Shown here piece after piece: positions 1 through 7,807 of a stretch of 44,798 bases of DNA; the first letter of the stretch is position 1; each line of letters opens with the position of its first letter. The stretch is from Gammaproteobacteria bacterium (GTDB taxonomy: Bacteria > Pseudomonadota > Gammaproteobacteria > Pseudomonadales > Pseudohongiellaceae). The DNA lies in the NCBI GenBank assembly GCA_028825335.1, contig JAPKAI010000014.1, forward strand, positions 1-44,798, read 5' to 3'. The translations under genes were made by a program, and so were the position numbers. The notes under the pieces are model-generated. The model was not told the origin of the DNA. It did not search any database and was given only the letters and a program-made list of their open reading frames with translations.

Positions 1-1
1 C

Positions 2-361
2 TTCTGCTTCTTCTATACGGCATTAGTATTTAATCCACGCGATGTAGCCGAGAATTTGAAGCGTTCGAGTGCATTTATTCCCGGCATTCGGCCTGGCGAG
101 CAAACTGCGAAGTACATCGATGGTGTAATCACGAGGCTGACTATGTTCGGTGCTGTGTACATCACCCTTGTATGTTTGTTGCCGAATTTTATGCAAATGT
201 TTGCCAACGTCCCTTTCAATTTGGGTGGCACGGCGCTATTGATTTCGGTGGTTGTAACTATGGACTTCTGGTCACAGGTACAGTCGCACCTAATGTCTCA
301 TCAGTATGATTCTTTGATGAAGAAATCAAAGTTAGGCAACTACGGACGTAGTGGTATTTAG
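2..361 (+). CDS. secY: Protein translocase subunit SecY, C-terminal part
   Basis: Central channel of the Sec translocon in the inner membrane; it moves unfolded proteins across or into the membrane with SecE, SecG and SecA. The window opens inside the gene, so only the last 119 codons are visible, in a frame that is open from base 2. The text [20 protein letters not shown] followed by RPG is the very conserved SecY segment before the last transmembrane helices. Two hydrophobic helices follow, then the short basic cytoplasmic tail with [10 protein letters not shown]. Position directly before rpmJ is the standard gammaproteobacterial spc operon order. What lies between it and rpmJ (a short inverted-repeat element) is unusual. 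Identification is secure; the N-terminus is outside the window. Confidence 0.97.
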   Translation, partial: FCFFYTALVFNPRDVAENLKRSSAFIPGIRPGEQTAKYIDGVITRLTMFGAVYITLVCLLPNFMQMFANVPFNLGGTALLISVVVTMDFWSQVQSHLMSHQYDSLMKKSKLGNYGRSGI

Positions 362-365
362 AATA

Positions 366-440
366 ATTGGGGTCAGAGTAAAATTTCTTTCACAATTCAG
401 TAAAATTTGTAAACGAGATGATGAATTTTCACTCTGACCG
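366..440. repeat. Element A copy 1: 70-bp inverted-repeat element between secY and rpmJ
   Basis: Right after the secY stop lies a segment beginning GGTCAGAGTAAAATT (371 on) and ending AATTTTCACTCTGACC (to 439). The ends are imperfect inverted repeats of about 15 bp, differing by one inserted base. The interior contains TCACAATTCAGTAAAATTTG. A second copy in the same orientation lies at 1010-1083 with roughly three quarters identity, and end fragments recur elsewhere in the window. It codes for nothing. The form suggests a small non-autonomous mobile element, possibly one mobilised by a Y1 (REP-associated) transposase; that origin is inference. Confidence 0.75.
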
Positions 441-469
441 CATTTATTCAAGAACAACGGAGAACAAAC

Positions 470-586
470 ATGAAAGTTAGAGCATCTGTTAAGAAGATTT
501 GCCGAAACTGTAAAGTAATTAAGCGTAATGGTTCTGTGCGAGTAATTTGCAAATCTGAACCAAGACACAAGCAACGTCAGGGTTAA
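470..586 (+). CDS. rpmJ: 50S ribosomal protein L36 (zinc-type)
   Basis: Small basic protein of the large ribosomal subunit, 38 residues, too short for most ORF filters. The translation begins [20 protein letters not shown] and ends EPRHKQRQG, nearly the same as Escherichia coli L36. C11, C14, C27 and H32 give the CxxC...C...H pattern of the zinc-binding (C+) form, so this is the normal zinc version and not the zinc-independent paralogue. The start ATG has a purine-rich AACGGAGAACAA region upstream (456-467) that serves as ribosome binding site. It sits between secY and rpsM as expected, 30 bases after repeat element A copy 1. Confidence 0.97.
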   Translation: MKVRASVKKICRNCKVIKRNGSVRVICKSEPRHKQRQG

Positions 587-639
587 TTCTGACACGACTG
601 TATTCGTAAGCAAGATTAGTAGAGAACGGAGCACCTTTT

Positions 640-996
640 ATGGCACGTATTGCCGGAGTCAACATACCCGATAACAAGCACATCGTTATTTCTTTACGTT
701 ATGTGTTTGGAATTGGCCCAACTACCGCAAATGCGATTTGTGACAAGACTGGAATCACGGCTTCAACGAAGACTAGTGAGCTCAGTCCTGAGCAATTGGA
801 TAGCATTCGCGCGGAAGTGTCGAACCTTACTACCGAGGGGGATCTCAGACGTGCAGTATCCATGAACATCAAGCGTCTTATGGATTTAGGTTGCAACCGT
901 GGTATTCGTCATCGCCGCTCTCTGCCAGTTCGTGGGCAGCGTACGAAAACTAATGCTAGAACGAGAAAAGGTCCGCGCAAACCAATTCGTAAGTAA
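640..996 (+). CDS. rpsM: 30S ribosomal protein S13
   Basis: Head protein of the small subunit that contacts the A- and P-site tRNAs and forms intersubunit bridges. The 118-residue translation starts [19 protein letters not shown] and has the [14 protein letters not shown] helix-hairpin motif. It ends with the basic tail [20 protein letters not shown] that contacts tRNA. Length equals the bacterial norm (118 in E. coli). The start is supported by GAACGGAGCACC (624-635) just upstream. First gene of the alpha operon block, followed after a 119-base gap (normally short) by rpsK; that gap is filled by repeat element A copy 2. Confidence 0.98.
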   Translation: MARIAGVNIPDNKHIVISLRYVFGIGPTTANAICDKTGITASTKTSELSPEQLDSIRAEVSNLTTEGDLRRAVSMNIKRLMDLGCNRGIRHRRSLPVRGQRTKTNARTRKGPRKPIRK

Positions 997-1009
997 TGAG
1001 ATTCAAATA

Positions 1010-1083
1010 GGAGTCATAGTGAAAATTCATTCACAGTTTAGTAAATTTTGTGGATGAGATGGTGAGTTTTTACTCTGACCCCA
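1010..1083. repeat. Element A copy 2 between rpsM and rpsK
   Basis: Second copy of the inverted-repeat element seen at 366-440, in the same orientation. It runs from GGAGTCATAGTGAAAATT to TTTTTACTCTGACCCCA. The interior words TTCACA.TT.AGTAAA.TTTGT and GAGATG.TGA are shared with copy 1. The left end is more decayed here (GTCATAGT for GTCAGAGT). It accounts for most of the rpsM-rpsK gap, and the rpsK start follows 33 bases later. Confidence 0.75.
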
Positions 1084-1115
1084 GATTCGAAAAATTAAGT
1101 TAGATGGAATAATTT

Positions 1116-1511
1116 ATGGCTAAGCCAGCAGAGAAGTCGACTAAGAAGAAAACCCGCAATGCCGTTATCGATGGCCTTGCTTATATCCATGCATCCTTTA
1201 ATAACACGATCATTACTATTACTGATCGTCAGGGTAATGCGTTGGCCTGGGCGACTGCCGGCGGTTCCGGTTTCCGTGGTTCCAGAAAGAGCACGCCTTT
1301 CGCAGCACAGGTTGCTGCAGAGAAGGCAGGAAAAGCGGCGATAGAACTTTATGGATTACAGACTCTTGACGTGAAAGTTAACGGTCCTGGTCCTGGTCGC
1401 GAGTCGGCTGTAAGAGCGCTGAATAATTGCGGTCTTCGAGTTGGAAATATTACTGACGTCACGCCTATTCCACACAATGGTTGCAGACCCCCTAAGAAGC
1501 GTCGCGTTTAA
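1116..1511 (+). CDS. rpsK: 30S ribosomal protein S11
   Basis: Platform protein of the small subunit, lining the mRNA exit region with S7 and S21. The 131-residue translation has the diagnostic string [18 protein letters not shown], then [20 protein letters not shown] and [14 protein letters not shown]. The C-terminus is THE family end [18 protein letters not shown]. Length is close to the family value (129). ATG at 1116 is preceded by AGATGGAATAATTT (1101-1114), which gives a modest ribosome binding site. It lies between rpsM and rpsD in the alpha operon; the preceding gap holds a repeat element, so expression depends on read-through across it. Confidence 0.98.
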   Translation: MAKPAEKSTKKKTRNAVIDGLAYIHASFNNTIITITDRQGNALAWATAGGSGFRGSRKSTPFAAQVAAEKAGKAAIELYGLQTLDVKVNGPGPGRESAVRALNNCGLRVGNITDVTPIPHNGCRPPKKRRV

Positions 1512-1565
1512 ACGATAAGTAAGCAGAAGCTCTTCTGATACGTGAAAGAGCACAGGAGATAGACT

Positions 1566-2186
1566 ATGGCCCGTTATTTAGGCCCAAAATGTAAGTTGTC
1601 CCGTCGTGAAGGAACAGATCTGTTCTTGAAGAGCGGTGTTCGTCCACTTGATAGCAAGTGCAAGGCCGATACGATTCCTGGTCAGCACGGCGCACGTCGT
1701 GGCCGCCTATCTGATTACGGTGTGCAACTTCGAGAGAAGCAGAAAGTCAGGAGAACTTATGGTGTGCTGGAGAAGCAATTCCGCGGCTACTATAAGGAAG
1801 CGGCTCGCATTAAAGGTGCTACAGGTGAGAACCTATTGCAGTTATTAGAATGCCGTCTAGATAACGTTGTTTATCGCATGGGTTTTGGTTCGACTCGCGC
1901 CGAATCACGTCAACTTGTCGCACACAAATCAATCACAGTTAATGGTGAAGTGGTAAATATTGCTTCTTACCGCGTTTCTGAAGGCGACTCTGTTGCCATT
2001 CGTCAGAAAGCGAAAGAACAGCTACGAATTAAATCAGCATTGGAATTAGCTTCGCAGCGTAATCCGATCGATTGGATAACAGTAGATCAAAGCAAGCTAG
2101 AGGGTCAGTTCACGCGCAAGCCTGAGCGTGAAGATCTGCCTTCAGAGATCAACGAGAACCTAATCGTCGAGCTATATTCTAAGTAG
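1566..2186 (+). CDS. rpsD: 30S ribosomal protein S4
   Basis: Primary 16S rRNA-binding assembly protein; in enterics it also represses its own operon by binding the alpha operon mRNA. The translation is 206 residues, the same length as the E. coli protein. It opens [20 protein letters not shown] and has the S4 RNA-binding domain around [20 protein letters not shown] and [14 protein letters not shown]. The start has CACAGGAGATAG (1551-1562) just upstream, a strong Shine-Dalgarno. The TAG stop overlaps a GTG that could extend the next frame, but rpoA is better started at 2213. Whether the S4 autoregulatory pseudoknot is kept upstream of rpsM was not testable by eye. Confidence 0.98.
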   Translation: MARYLGPKCKLSRREGTDLFLKSGVRPLDSKCKADTIPGQHGARRGRLSDYGVQLREKQKVRRTYGVLEKQFRGYYKEAARIKGATGENLLQLLECRLDNVVYRMGFGSTRAESRQLVAHKSITVNGEVVNIASYRVSEGDSVAIRQKAKEQLRIKSALELASQRNPIDWITVDQSKLEGQFTRKPEREDLPSEINENLIVELYSK

Positions 2187-2212
2187 TGACAATCACACAA
2201 AAGGTGGATTTC

Positions 2213-3211
2213 ATGCAAATTTCTTTATCAGATTTTTTAACGCCGCAATCGATACAGATCGACGAGTTCGACTCCTGCCACTCGAAGGTTGTATTAGAGC
2301 CGTTAGAGCGGGGCTTTGGCCATACATTGGGTAATGCACTACGAAGAATTTTACTTTCTTCTATGCCTGGTGCTGCAGTTGAAGAAGTCGAGATAGATGG
2401 CGTTGTACATGAGTACAGCACTATAGAAGGCGTGCGCGAGGATGTAATTGAGATTCTTCTTAACCTCAAAGGTCTCGCCGTAGTACTGAACAACAAAGAA
2501 GAGGCCGTTCTAACTCTAAACAAGAAAGGGTCCGGCACCGTTACTGCAGGCGATATAGCTGTGGACCACGATGTTGAGATCATGAACCCAGATCATGTTA
2601 TCGCGAACTTAAATGGGAATGGCGAGCTAAACATGCGCCTAACTGTTCGCAAAGGCAGAGGCTACTCTCCTGCGGATAGTCGTGCTTCTGAAGACGATGA
2701 GACTCGTAGCGTTGGAAGACTTGTCCTAGATGCTTCCTACACACCAGTTATTCGTGTGTCTTACGCGGTAGAAAGTGCCCGTGTTGAGCAGCGTACTGAC
2801 TTGGATAAGTTGGTTATAGATGTTGAAACTAACGGAACTATTGACCCAGAAGAAGCTATTCGCCGCGCCGCTACAATCTTGCAGCATCAGCTAGCGGTAT
2901 TCGTCGATCTGCAAAGTGAAATCATTGCAGAGCCAGAAGTACATGAAGACGAAATCGATCCTATTCTCCTTCGTCCGGTCGACGATCTTGAGTTGACAGT
3001 ACGCTCCGCGAACTGCCTCAAGGCTGAAGATATTTATTACATTGGCGATCTTATTCAGCGCACAGAAGTTGAGCTGTTGAAGACACCAAACCTAGGTAAG
3101 AAGTCTCTAACAGAGATTAAAGACGTATTGGCTACACGTGGACTATCACTTGGTCTGCGTCTAGAAAATTGGCCTCCGTCTAGTCTTAAATCAGACGAAC
3201 GGGCAGCTTAG
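2213..3211 (+). CDS. rpoA: DNA-directed RNA polymerase subunit alpha
   Basis: Alpha subunit, the scaffold for RNA polymerase assembly; its C-terminal domain binds UP elements and activators. Translation from ATG 2213 is 332 residues (E. coli 329). The start [11 protein letters not shown] corresponds to the E. coli MQGSVTEFLKP, and AAGGTGG at 2201-2207 is a well-placed ribosome binding site. An upstream GTG (2186) is open in frame but would add nine residues with no family match. The N-terminal domain shows [20 protein letters not shown]; the C-terminal domain shows [17 protein letters not shown] and [16 protein letters not shown] with the alphaCTD DNA-binding helices. It lies between rpsD and rplQ as usual. 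Confidence 0.98.
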   Translation: MQISLSDFLTPQSIQIDEFDSCHSKVVLEPLERGFGHTLGNALRRILLSSMPGAAVEEVEIDGVVHEYSTIEGVREDVIEILLNLKGLAVVLNNKEEAVLTLNKKGSGTVTAGDIAVDHDVEIMNPDHVIANLNGNGELNMRLTVRKGRGYSPADSRASEDDETRSVGRLVLDASYTPVIRVSYAVESARVEQRTDLDKLVIDVETNGTIDPEEAIRRAATILQHQLAVFVDLQSEIIAEPEVHEDEIDPILLRPVDDLELTVRSANCLKAEDIYYIGDLIQRTEVELLKTPNLGKKSLTEIKDVLATRGLSLGLRLENWPPSSLKSDERAA

Positions 3212-3244
3212 ATTAAGTTCAGTCCTTAGAGAAGGTATCGAGTT

Positions 3245-3646
3245 ATGCGTCATAGACAAAGCGGTCGCCAGCTAAATAGAAATAGTTCGCACCGACAAGC
3301 CATGTTCAGAAATATGGCTATCTCATTAGTTGAACATGAGATTATTAAAACCACACTAATCAAGGCGAAGGAACTGAGGTCCGTTGCTGAACCTCTGATT
3401 ACTTTGGCAAAGAAGGACAGTGTGGCGAACCGCCGCTTGGTATTCAGTCGTACTCGCAGCAAAGCTGCAGTGGGTAAACTGTTTACCGAACTAGGTCCAC
3501 GCTATACTGATCGTCCTGGTGGCTATATCCGCATTCTTAAGTGTGGGGAACGCGCCGGTGACAATGCGACTATGGCTTATGTTGAATTGGTAGATCGACC
3601 CAATGCGGAAACTAACGATTCAGTTGCGGAAGCTACTGAGGATTAA
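3245..3646 (+). CDS. rplQ: 50S ribosomal protein L17
   Basis: Large-subunit protein near the peptide exit tunnel. The 133-residue translation opens [20 protein letters not shown] and includes the conserved [18 protein letters not shown] and [20 protein letters not shown] segments. The family core ends near residue 118; the remaining acidic tail ([12 protein letters not shown]) is variable in the family. The ATG follows AGAGAAGGTATCGAGTT (3228-3244), which contains a usable AAGG site. It is the last gene of the alpha operon; a strong intrinsic terminator follows within 25 bases. Confidence 0.97.
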   Translation: MRHRQSGRQLNRNSSHRQAMFRNMAISLVEHEIIKTTLIKAKELRSVAEPLITLAKKDSVANRRLVFSRTRSKAAVGKLFTELGPRYTDRPGGYIRILKCGERAGDNATMAYVELVDRPNAETNDSVAEATED

Positions 3647-3669
3647 GCGGATAGTTTTCAAGTGTATTG

Positions 3670-3698
3670 AAAAAAGCCGGGTCATACTCGGCTTTTTT
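3670..3698 (+). terminator. Intrinsic terminator of the alpha operon
   Basis: AAAAAGCCG and CGGCTTTTT form a 9-bp stem around the loop GGTCATACT, followed by a T run ending near 3698. It lies 24 bases after the rplQ stop and before the unrelated aminotransferase gene, so it most likely ends alpha operon transcription. The A-rich left arm could also let it work on the opposite strand. Confidence 0.9.
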
Positions 3699-3741
3699 AT
3701 GGATCCCGTTTTTACAATGTCACACTAGAGGTTAGTACTCA

Positions 3742-4917
3742 ATGAAATCATTTCATCCGCCAGTTCGTACACTCATGGGCCCCGGTCCTTCTGATGTGAA
3801 TCCACGAATTCTCGAGGCCTTGTCCCGACCTACGATAGGGCATCTTGACCCTGCCTTTATCCAGATGATGGATGAGATCAAGCAGCTTCTACAGTACGCC
3901 TTTAAAACAGAAAACGAACTTACGATGCCGGTTTCCGCCCCCGGCTCTGCGGGTATGGAAACTGTATTTGTAAACCTGATCGAGCGTGGTGACAAGGTGA
4001 TCATTTGTCAGAATGGCGTGTTCGGCGGGCGCATGAAAGAAAATGTAGAGCGTTGTGGTGCCGAGGCGATCATGGTGGAAGACCCCTGGGGTAGCACCAT
4101 CGATATCGACAAGGCTGAGCAGGCTATGTCAGACAATCTCGATGCGAAGGCTATTGCTTTTGTTCATGCTGAGACCTCAACCGGAGCTTGCTCTGATGTG
4201 CAGGCGCTCTGTGGCCTAGCCGCGAAGTATGACTGTCTCTCGATAGTCGATGCCGTTACATCACTAGGTGGTATCGAGTTGCAGGTAGATAATTGGGACA
4301 TTGATGCGATCTATTCTGGTACACAGAAGTGTCTGTCCTGTGTGCCGGGTTTGTCTCCAGTATCTTTCTCAGAACGTGCTGCAGAGGAAATACGGCAACG
4401 AAAGACTAAGGTTCAGAGTTGGTTTCTCGATTTGAATCTGGTCATGGGTTATTGGGGTAGAGACGCAAAACGCTCCTACCATCATACTGCGCCGGTAAAT
4501 TCTCTATATGCTTTGCATGAGTCGTTGCTGATCTTGCAAGAAGAAGGATTACAGAACGCCTGGAATAGGCATGCCCTTAATCATGAGGCGCTAGCAGCAG
4601 GCTTGGAATCGCTAGGACTGAAGTTCGTCGTAGATAAGGAATATCGACTGCCCCAGCTAAATGCCGTCTCATTCCCAGATTCAGTAGACGATGTGGCTGT
4701 ACGTACGGCGTTATTGAATGACTACAATCTCGAAATTGGATCTGGCCTAGGCGTGCTAGCAGGTTCAGTGTGGCGTATCGGTTTGATGGGTTACGCTAGT
4801 AATAAGAAAAACGTCTTGCTCTGTATTTCCGCGCTCGGCAATGTACTTGCTACGCAGGGCATGCAAGCAGATGTCAGTAAGGCAGTAGTGGCTGCGGAAG
4901 CGGTTTACTCTGCTTAG
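3742..4917 (+). CDS. Class V aminotransferase, alanine/serine-glyoxylate type
   Basis: PLP-dependent aminotransferase, probably transferring an amino group from alanine or serine to glyoxylate. The 391-residue translation starts MKSFHPPVRTLMGPGPSDVN, the AGXT-family opening. APGSAGMETV (66-75) matches the phosphate-binding region, SIVDAVTSLGG with D170 is the residue that contacts the PLP ring nitrogen, and SGTQKCLSCVPG places the Schiff-base lysine at K196. HHTAPVNSLYAL is also typical. ATG 3742 is preceded by AGAGGTTAG (3727-3735). It stands alone after the alpha operon terminator. Substrate is inferred from family resemblance; phosphonate (2-AEP) and other class V members are possible alternatives. 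Confidence 0.85.
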   Translation: MKSFHPPVRTLMGPGPSDVNPRILEALSRPTIGHLDPAFIQMMDEIKQLLQYAFKTENELTMPVSAPGSAGMETVFVNLIERGDKVIICQNGVFGGRMKENVERCGAEAIMVEDPWGSTIDIDKAEQAMSDNLDAKAIAFVHAETSTGACSDVQALCGLAAKYDCLSIVDAVTSLGGIELQVDNWDIDAIYSGTQKCLSCVPGLSPVSFSERAAEEIRQRKTKVQSWFLDLNLVMGYWGRDAKRSYHHTAPVNSLYALHESLLILQEEGLQNAWNRHALNHEALAAGLESLGLKFVVDKEYRLPQLNAVSFPDSVDDVAVRTALLNDYNLEIGSGLGVLAGSVWRIGLMGYASNKKNVLLCISALGNVLATQGMQADVSKAVVAAEAVYSA

Positions 4918-4970
4918 TCAGTTGGGCAGGCTATCGGGTAAATCAACTCGACTGCTTGTCTCGCACACAA

Positions 4971-4996
4971 CTCTCTCTCTCTCTCTCTCTCTCTCT
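4971..4996. repeat. (CT)13 dinucleotide tract upstream of the EamA permease gene
   Basis: An uninterrupted run of thirteen CT units lies between the aminotransferase and the permease gene, ending 28 bases before the permease ATG at 5025. Perfect dinucleotide runs of this length are uncommon in bacterial chromosomes and are prone to slippage. It sits in the expected leader region, so length changes could affect transcription or translation; no such effect is shown by the sequence alone. Confidence 0.95.
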
Positions 4997-5024
4997 GCGG
5001 TTGCGCAGAATAGGCTCTCCGACA

Positions 5025-5939
5025 ATGCAGACGAGTGAACCCGCGCTAGAAGACTATCTCGTGCTAATACTACTCTCTGGAATTTGGGGAGCCTCTTTTT
5101 TGTTTCTGCGGATTAGTTCTCCCGTGTTTGGTCCTTTCTTTCTCATTGAAATGCGCGTGGCTTCAGCATTGCTGGTGCTGTTACCAGTTTGCATCGCGCT
5201 GGGAAAGCAGCATGAGATAGTTTCAAACTGGCGTCCTATTCTTCTGCTCAGTTTCTGCAATATGACAGCGCCATTCTGTCTTTTGGCTTACGCTACCCTG
5301 AATATAGGTGCCGGATTCGCCTCAATTATCAATGCCACCGTTCCTTTTTTCACAGCCATTCTTGCGTTCACTTTGTGGCAGCAACGACTCGCATTGAAAG
5401 CAATAGTGGGTATGTTCATTGGTTTTTTTGGTGTAGTGCTACTAATGCTGGATCAGTCTGGTCCGATAGGCTCAAACGCAAATATGATAGCGATAGCGGC
5501 AGCACTATTAGGGTCGGTATTCTATGGTCTAGCAATAAACCTAATGGCTCAATATCTCCGTGGTGTTAGTGGCGTGGCAGTTACGACAGGTAGTTTGTTT
5601 TTCTCCTCGTTAACTCTACTACCTCTTGCTCTTTGGCAAATGCCTGAGACCATGCCAACGGGTTCGATCTGGTTGAGCGTCTTTTCTCTGGGGATAATCT
5701 GCACAGGCTTCGCCTTCGTTCTGTTCTATAGACTCATATCGCGAATAGGGTCAAATCTCGCTGTCACCAATACATTCATGATTCCCTTGTTCAGTCTGTT
5801 TTGGGCGAATCTTTTTCTTGCGGAAGAAGTCACATTTTTCATGCTGTTTGCCTGTACGCTTGTGCTGACCGGAGTAGGCTTGACCACTGGAAGCCTAGCG
5901 AGGTTGATCAATTTCTGCAGAACTAAGCTGGTTAAATAA
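5025..5939 (+). CDS. EamA/DMT-family permease
   Basis: Inner-membrane transporter of the drug/metabolite superfamily, 304 residues from ATG 5025, with about ten hydrophobic segments arranged as two EamA halves. The first half starts LILLSGIWGASFLFLRIS, the usual DMT opening with G-W/S pattern; the second half begins near IAIAAALLGSVFYGLAINLM. The open frame extends back to a TTG at 4956 through the CT tract, encoding a serine-leucine alternation that is not protein-like, so the ATG is preferred; AGAATAGG (5007-5014) may serve as ribosome binding site. Substrate cannot be told from sequence; members export amino acids, metabolites or drugs. Confidence 0.88.
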   Translation: MQTSEPALEDYLVLILLSGIWGASFLFLRISSPVFGPFFLIEMRVASALLVLLPVCIALGKQHEIVSNWRPILLLSFCNMTAPFCLLAYATLNIGAGFASIINATVPFFTAILAFTLWQQRLALKAIVGMFIGFFGVVLLMLDQSGPIGSNANMIAIAAALLGSVFYGLAINLMAQYLRGVSGVAVTTGSLFFSSLTLLPLALWQMPETMPTGSIWLSVFSLGIICTGFAFVLFYRLISRIGSNLAVTNTFMIPLFSLFWANLFLAEEVTFFMLFACTLVLTGVGLTTGSLARLINFCRTKLVK

Positions 5940-6100
5940 AAAGCTGTCCGATTCGAGGCAGAACGGATTACAAAGCCTTGGCTTGTTTGGTGAAAAAAAG
6001 AGATCGACAACAAGCTAAATAGACAATAAATTCAATAAGATGCACAAATTATGCAGTTTTTCAATTCAGGCTAAAGTACTGAAGAAATTGAGGAGTAAAA

Positions 6101-6857
6101 ATGCAAAGCGAATCAGGGATTGTGATGGAGCCCTCAATGGGCATGGGTTCACAATCTCCCCCTATAATGAAGATTGACCCTTAAACCTCCGCCATTTTCG
6201 GATGTGCATGAGGGTCCCGAATACGCCAATACCTCAGTAACTCTTGAACAGAATAATAATATCAGCACTAAGGGTAAGCTCACTCAGTTCAACGCGTCTA
6301 CCGAAACAATCAGCATACTCGACCCACGCGCTAGCGATCCTACCGATATTGATATGGCCAACATTAAGTTTCTTCGACTGGAGAGCCCATATCAATTGAT
6401 GTTGGAAAGCCAGAATACTGAAGAGAAAAAAGGGTCTGAATGTCAACACGGCTGCGCGTTCCTTCGAGGTGTTTTTTAAAGAGAGAACGAAAATCACCGG
6501 CAAGACTTACGGCTCGCGCACCGACAAGAACGGGCTCCATTTCTACGAGTAAACAAAAGTCGGACGCAAGTGGCGCTACTGTACCCAGCTCTTCGCCTCC
6601 AAAGCCGTAATCGAAAGTACCGCCATTGGTGGCCAAATCGGTGACCTGCTCGTTCAAGAGCAACAAATTTCTCAGGAAGCACTAAGCACCGCTCTCCAGG
6701 AACAACTGTCAGAACGCTCGCGCATTATTGGTGAATAGTTAGTAAGCAACAAAATCGTTGATGCAGATGAACTTGAGGGGCTCTCTCTCGGCAGAAAAAC
6801 ATGCCGGACCTAAAACTCGGTGAGATTCTGCTGGCGAAGCACAAGAATTATGGTGCA
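6101..6857 (+). pseudogene. Decayed PilB/GspE-like ATPase, N-terminal part only
   Basis: Starts with ATG 6101 after a good AGGAG (6091-6095) but runs only to TAA 6182. The reading resumes in another frame (PPFSDVHEGPEYANTSVTLE ... ISILDPRASDPTDID), shifts again near 6440-6470, and continues as KITGKTYGSRTDKNGLHFYE. It then meets TAA at 6550 and TAG at 6736, and shifts once more near 6790 to NMPDLKLGEILLAKHK. Pieced together, these give a PilZ-like front segment, then an MshEN/GspE N-terminal domain (IGGQIGDLLVQEQQISQEAL and LSERSRIIGE). The Walker A/B ATPase domain is absent. Family assignment rests on remembered patterns of type IV pilus/type II secretion ATPases; that the locus is broken is directly visible. 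Confidence 0.65.
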
Positions 6858-7173
6858 CTTAAGGGCGGCTGGCTTTATCTCTGGTAACCCTACTGACGCT
6901 GCTCTACTGTCTCTTCCTACAAATACATGGGGTGGATTCATGGGTGTTACTACAGCTGTTATGGGTGGCAATTTGACTGGTAATAAAGTGTGCTTGAGCC
7001 AAGTTCCAGGTTCCTCGGCGATCTCTATCGACAACGAGCTCGATGATGGCTTAGGCATATCGGGTCGTATGCGAGCTACTATTGGTACTAGTGGCGTGAA
7101 CACTTACCCAAGCAGCGCAGCTGGACCTGTCTGTAGTGAAGATAACGTTTACACTATCTGCTACAGAATCTAA
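6858..7173 (+). pseudogene. Pilin-like C-terminal fragment without its N-terminus
   Basis: An open frame gives GFISGNPTDAALLSLPTNTW, then GNKVCLSQVPGSSAISID and NELDDGLGISGRMRATIG, ending PVCSEDNVYTICYRI. The ID.ELDDG..+GR+RA pattern and the paired late cysteines resemble the C-terminal part of type IV prepilin-like proteins. The cleavable leader and hydrophobic helix (GFTLIE-type) that such a protein must have are missing. The frame instead runs straight out of the ATPase remnant. I read this as a deletion scar joining two former pilus genes, followed by its old terminator. A small intact protein from ATG 6820 is formally possible but would begin with out-of-frame ATPase sequence. Confidence 0.55.
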
Positions 7174-7203
7174 CTAGTCAGCTAGATTAGAACTAGAAAC
7201 GGG

Positions 7204-7236
7204 AAAACTCGACCGCTTATGGCAGTCGGGTTTTTT
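7204..7236 (+). terminator. Intrinsic terminator after the pilin-like remnant
   Basis: AAAACTCGAC pairs with GTCGGGTTTT (one T-G wobble) around the loop CGCTTATGGCA, followed by six Ts. It lies 30 bases after the pilin-like stop and faces the convergent LspA-like gene ending at 7263. Confidence 0.85.
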
Positions 7237-7262
7237 ATCCCTCGAGTTTGGTGACTCGAAAT

Positions 7263-7763
7263 CTAATTCAGTTTGCTCGAATTGGTTTCATCTGTGCTTA
7301 CTAAGAAGCTTAAAAAGAGAAGGGGCCAGATGCCGACGTGGACCATGACATCGGCGGTATTGAATATGTAGTTCCAGTAGGGGATATGTTGAATGTCGAT
7401 AAAGTCGATCACACTGCCATACACAAGTCGATCCAATATATTGCTGGCTCCGCCACCGACTATGAAACCGAAGCAGATATATTCATAGCGTTTGATCGAC
7501 GGACTGACCCAGAGATAGGTGCTTACGCCTATCAGGAGCGCGATGCTAATCACGGCAAATACCCCGCCCATCCCCTGCAGCATGCCAAAAACACCGCCAT
7601 GATTGCGGATATGAGTGAAGTGAATCAGGCGGCTCCACTCTACCGATGTGTTCTGAGGTATCGTGCTGTTTACCCAGTAGCCAATGATCTGTGACAGGGC
7701 CAGTACAGTTAGAACGATGCCAACGAACCAGAGCATATTAGTTTGCTTATTTTCAAACTGCAT
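7263..7763 (-). CDS. Divergent signal peptidase II (LspA)-like protein
   Basis: Membrane aspartyl peptidase fold, 166 residues from ATG 7763, with four hydrophobic helices. HIRNHGGVFG matches the LspA NxGxxFG motif. NILDRLVYGSVIDFID carries the catalytic-type D111, and FNTADVMVHVG carries D138. The first helix reads ALSQIIGYWV, where true LspA has a conserved D-Q-x-x-K pattern, so the first-helix Asp and Lys are missing. This suggests a paralogue rather than the housekeeping lipoprotein signal peptidase. A TTG at 7790 would add nine residues. It is the last gene of the glpK cluster, 44 bases after DUF1499, and converges on the pilus remnants. Confidence 0.78.
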   Translation of the reverse strand: MQFENKQTNMLWFVGIVLTVLALSQIIGYWVNSTIPQNTSVEWSRLIHFTHIRNHGGVFGMLQGMGGVFAVISIALLIGVSTYLWVSPSIKRYEYICFGFIVGGGASNILDRLVYGSVIDFIDIQHIPYWNYIFNTADVMVHVGIWPLLFLSFLVSTDETNSSKLN

Positions 7764-7807
7764 AGACGCGCTATTTTCTTTGAGTATCAATTATTGTGGA
7801 AGTATTT

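Noticed and set aside
2179-2583. 134-codon minus-strand open frame
   Set aside because: Antisense to rpoA in its most conserved part; Ser/Thr-rich shadow of the alpha subunit codons.
4956-5024. N-terminal extension of the EamA permease from TTG 4956
   Set aside because: It encodes a Ser-Leu alternation from the CT tract and precedes the usual family start; kept only as part of the phase-variation idea.
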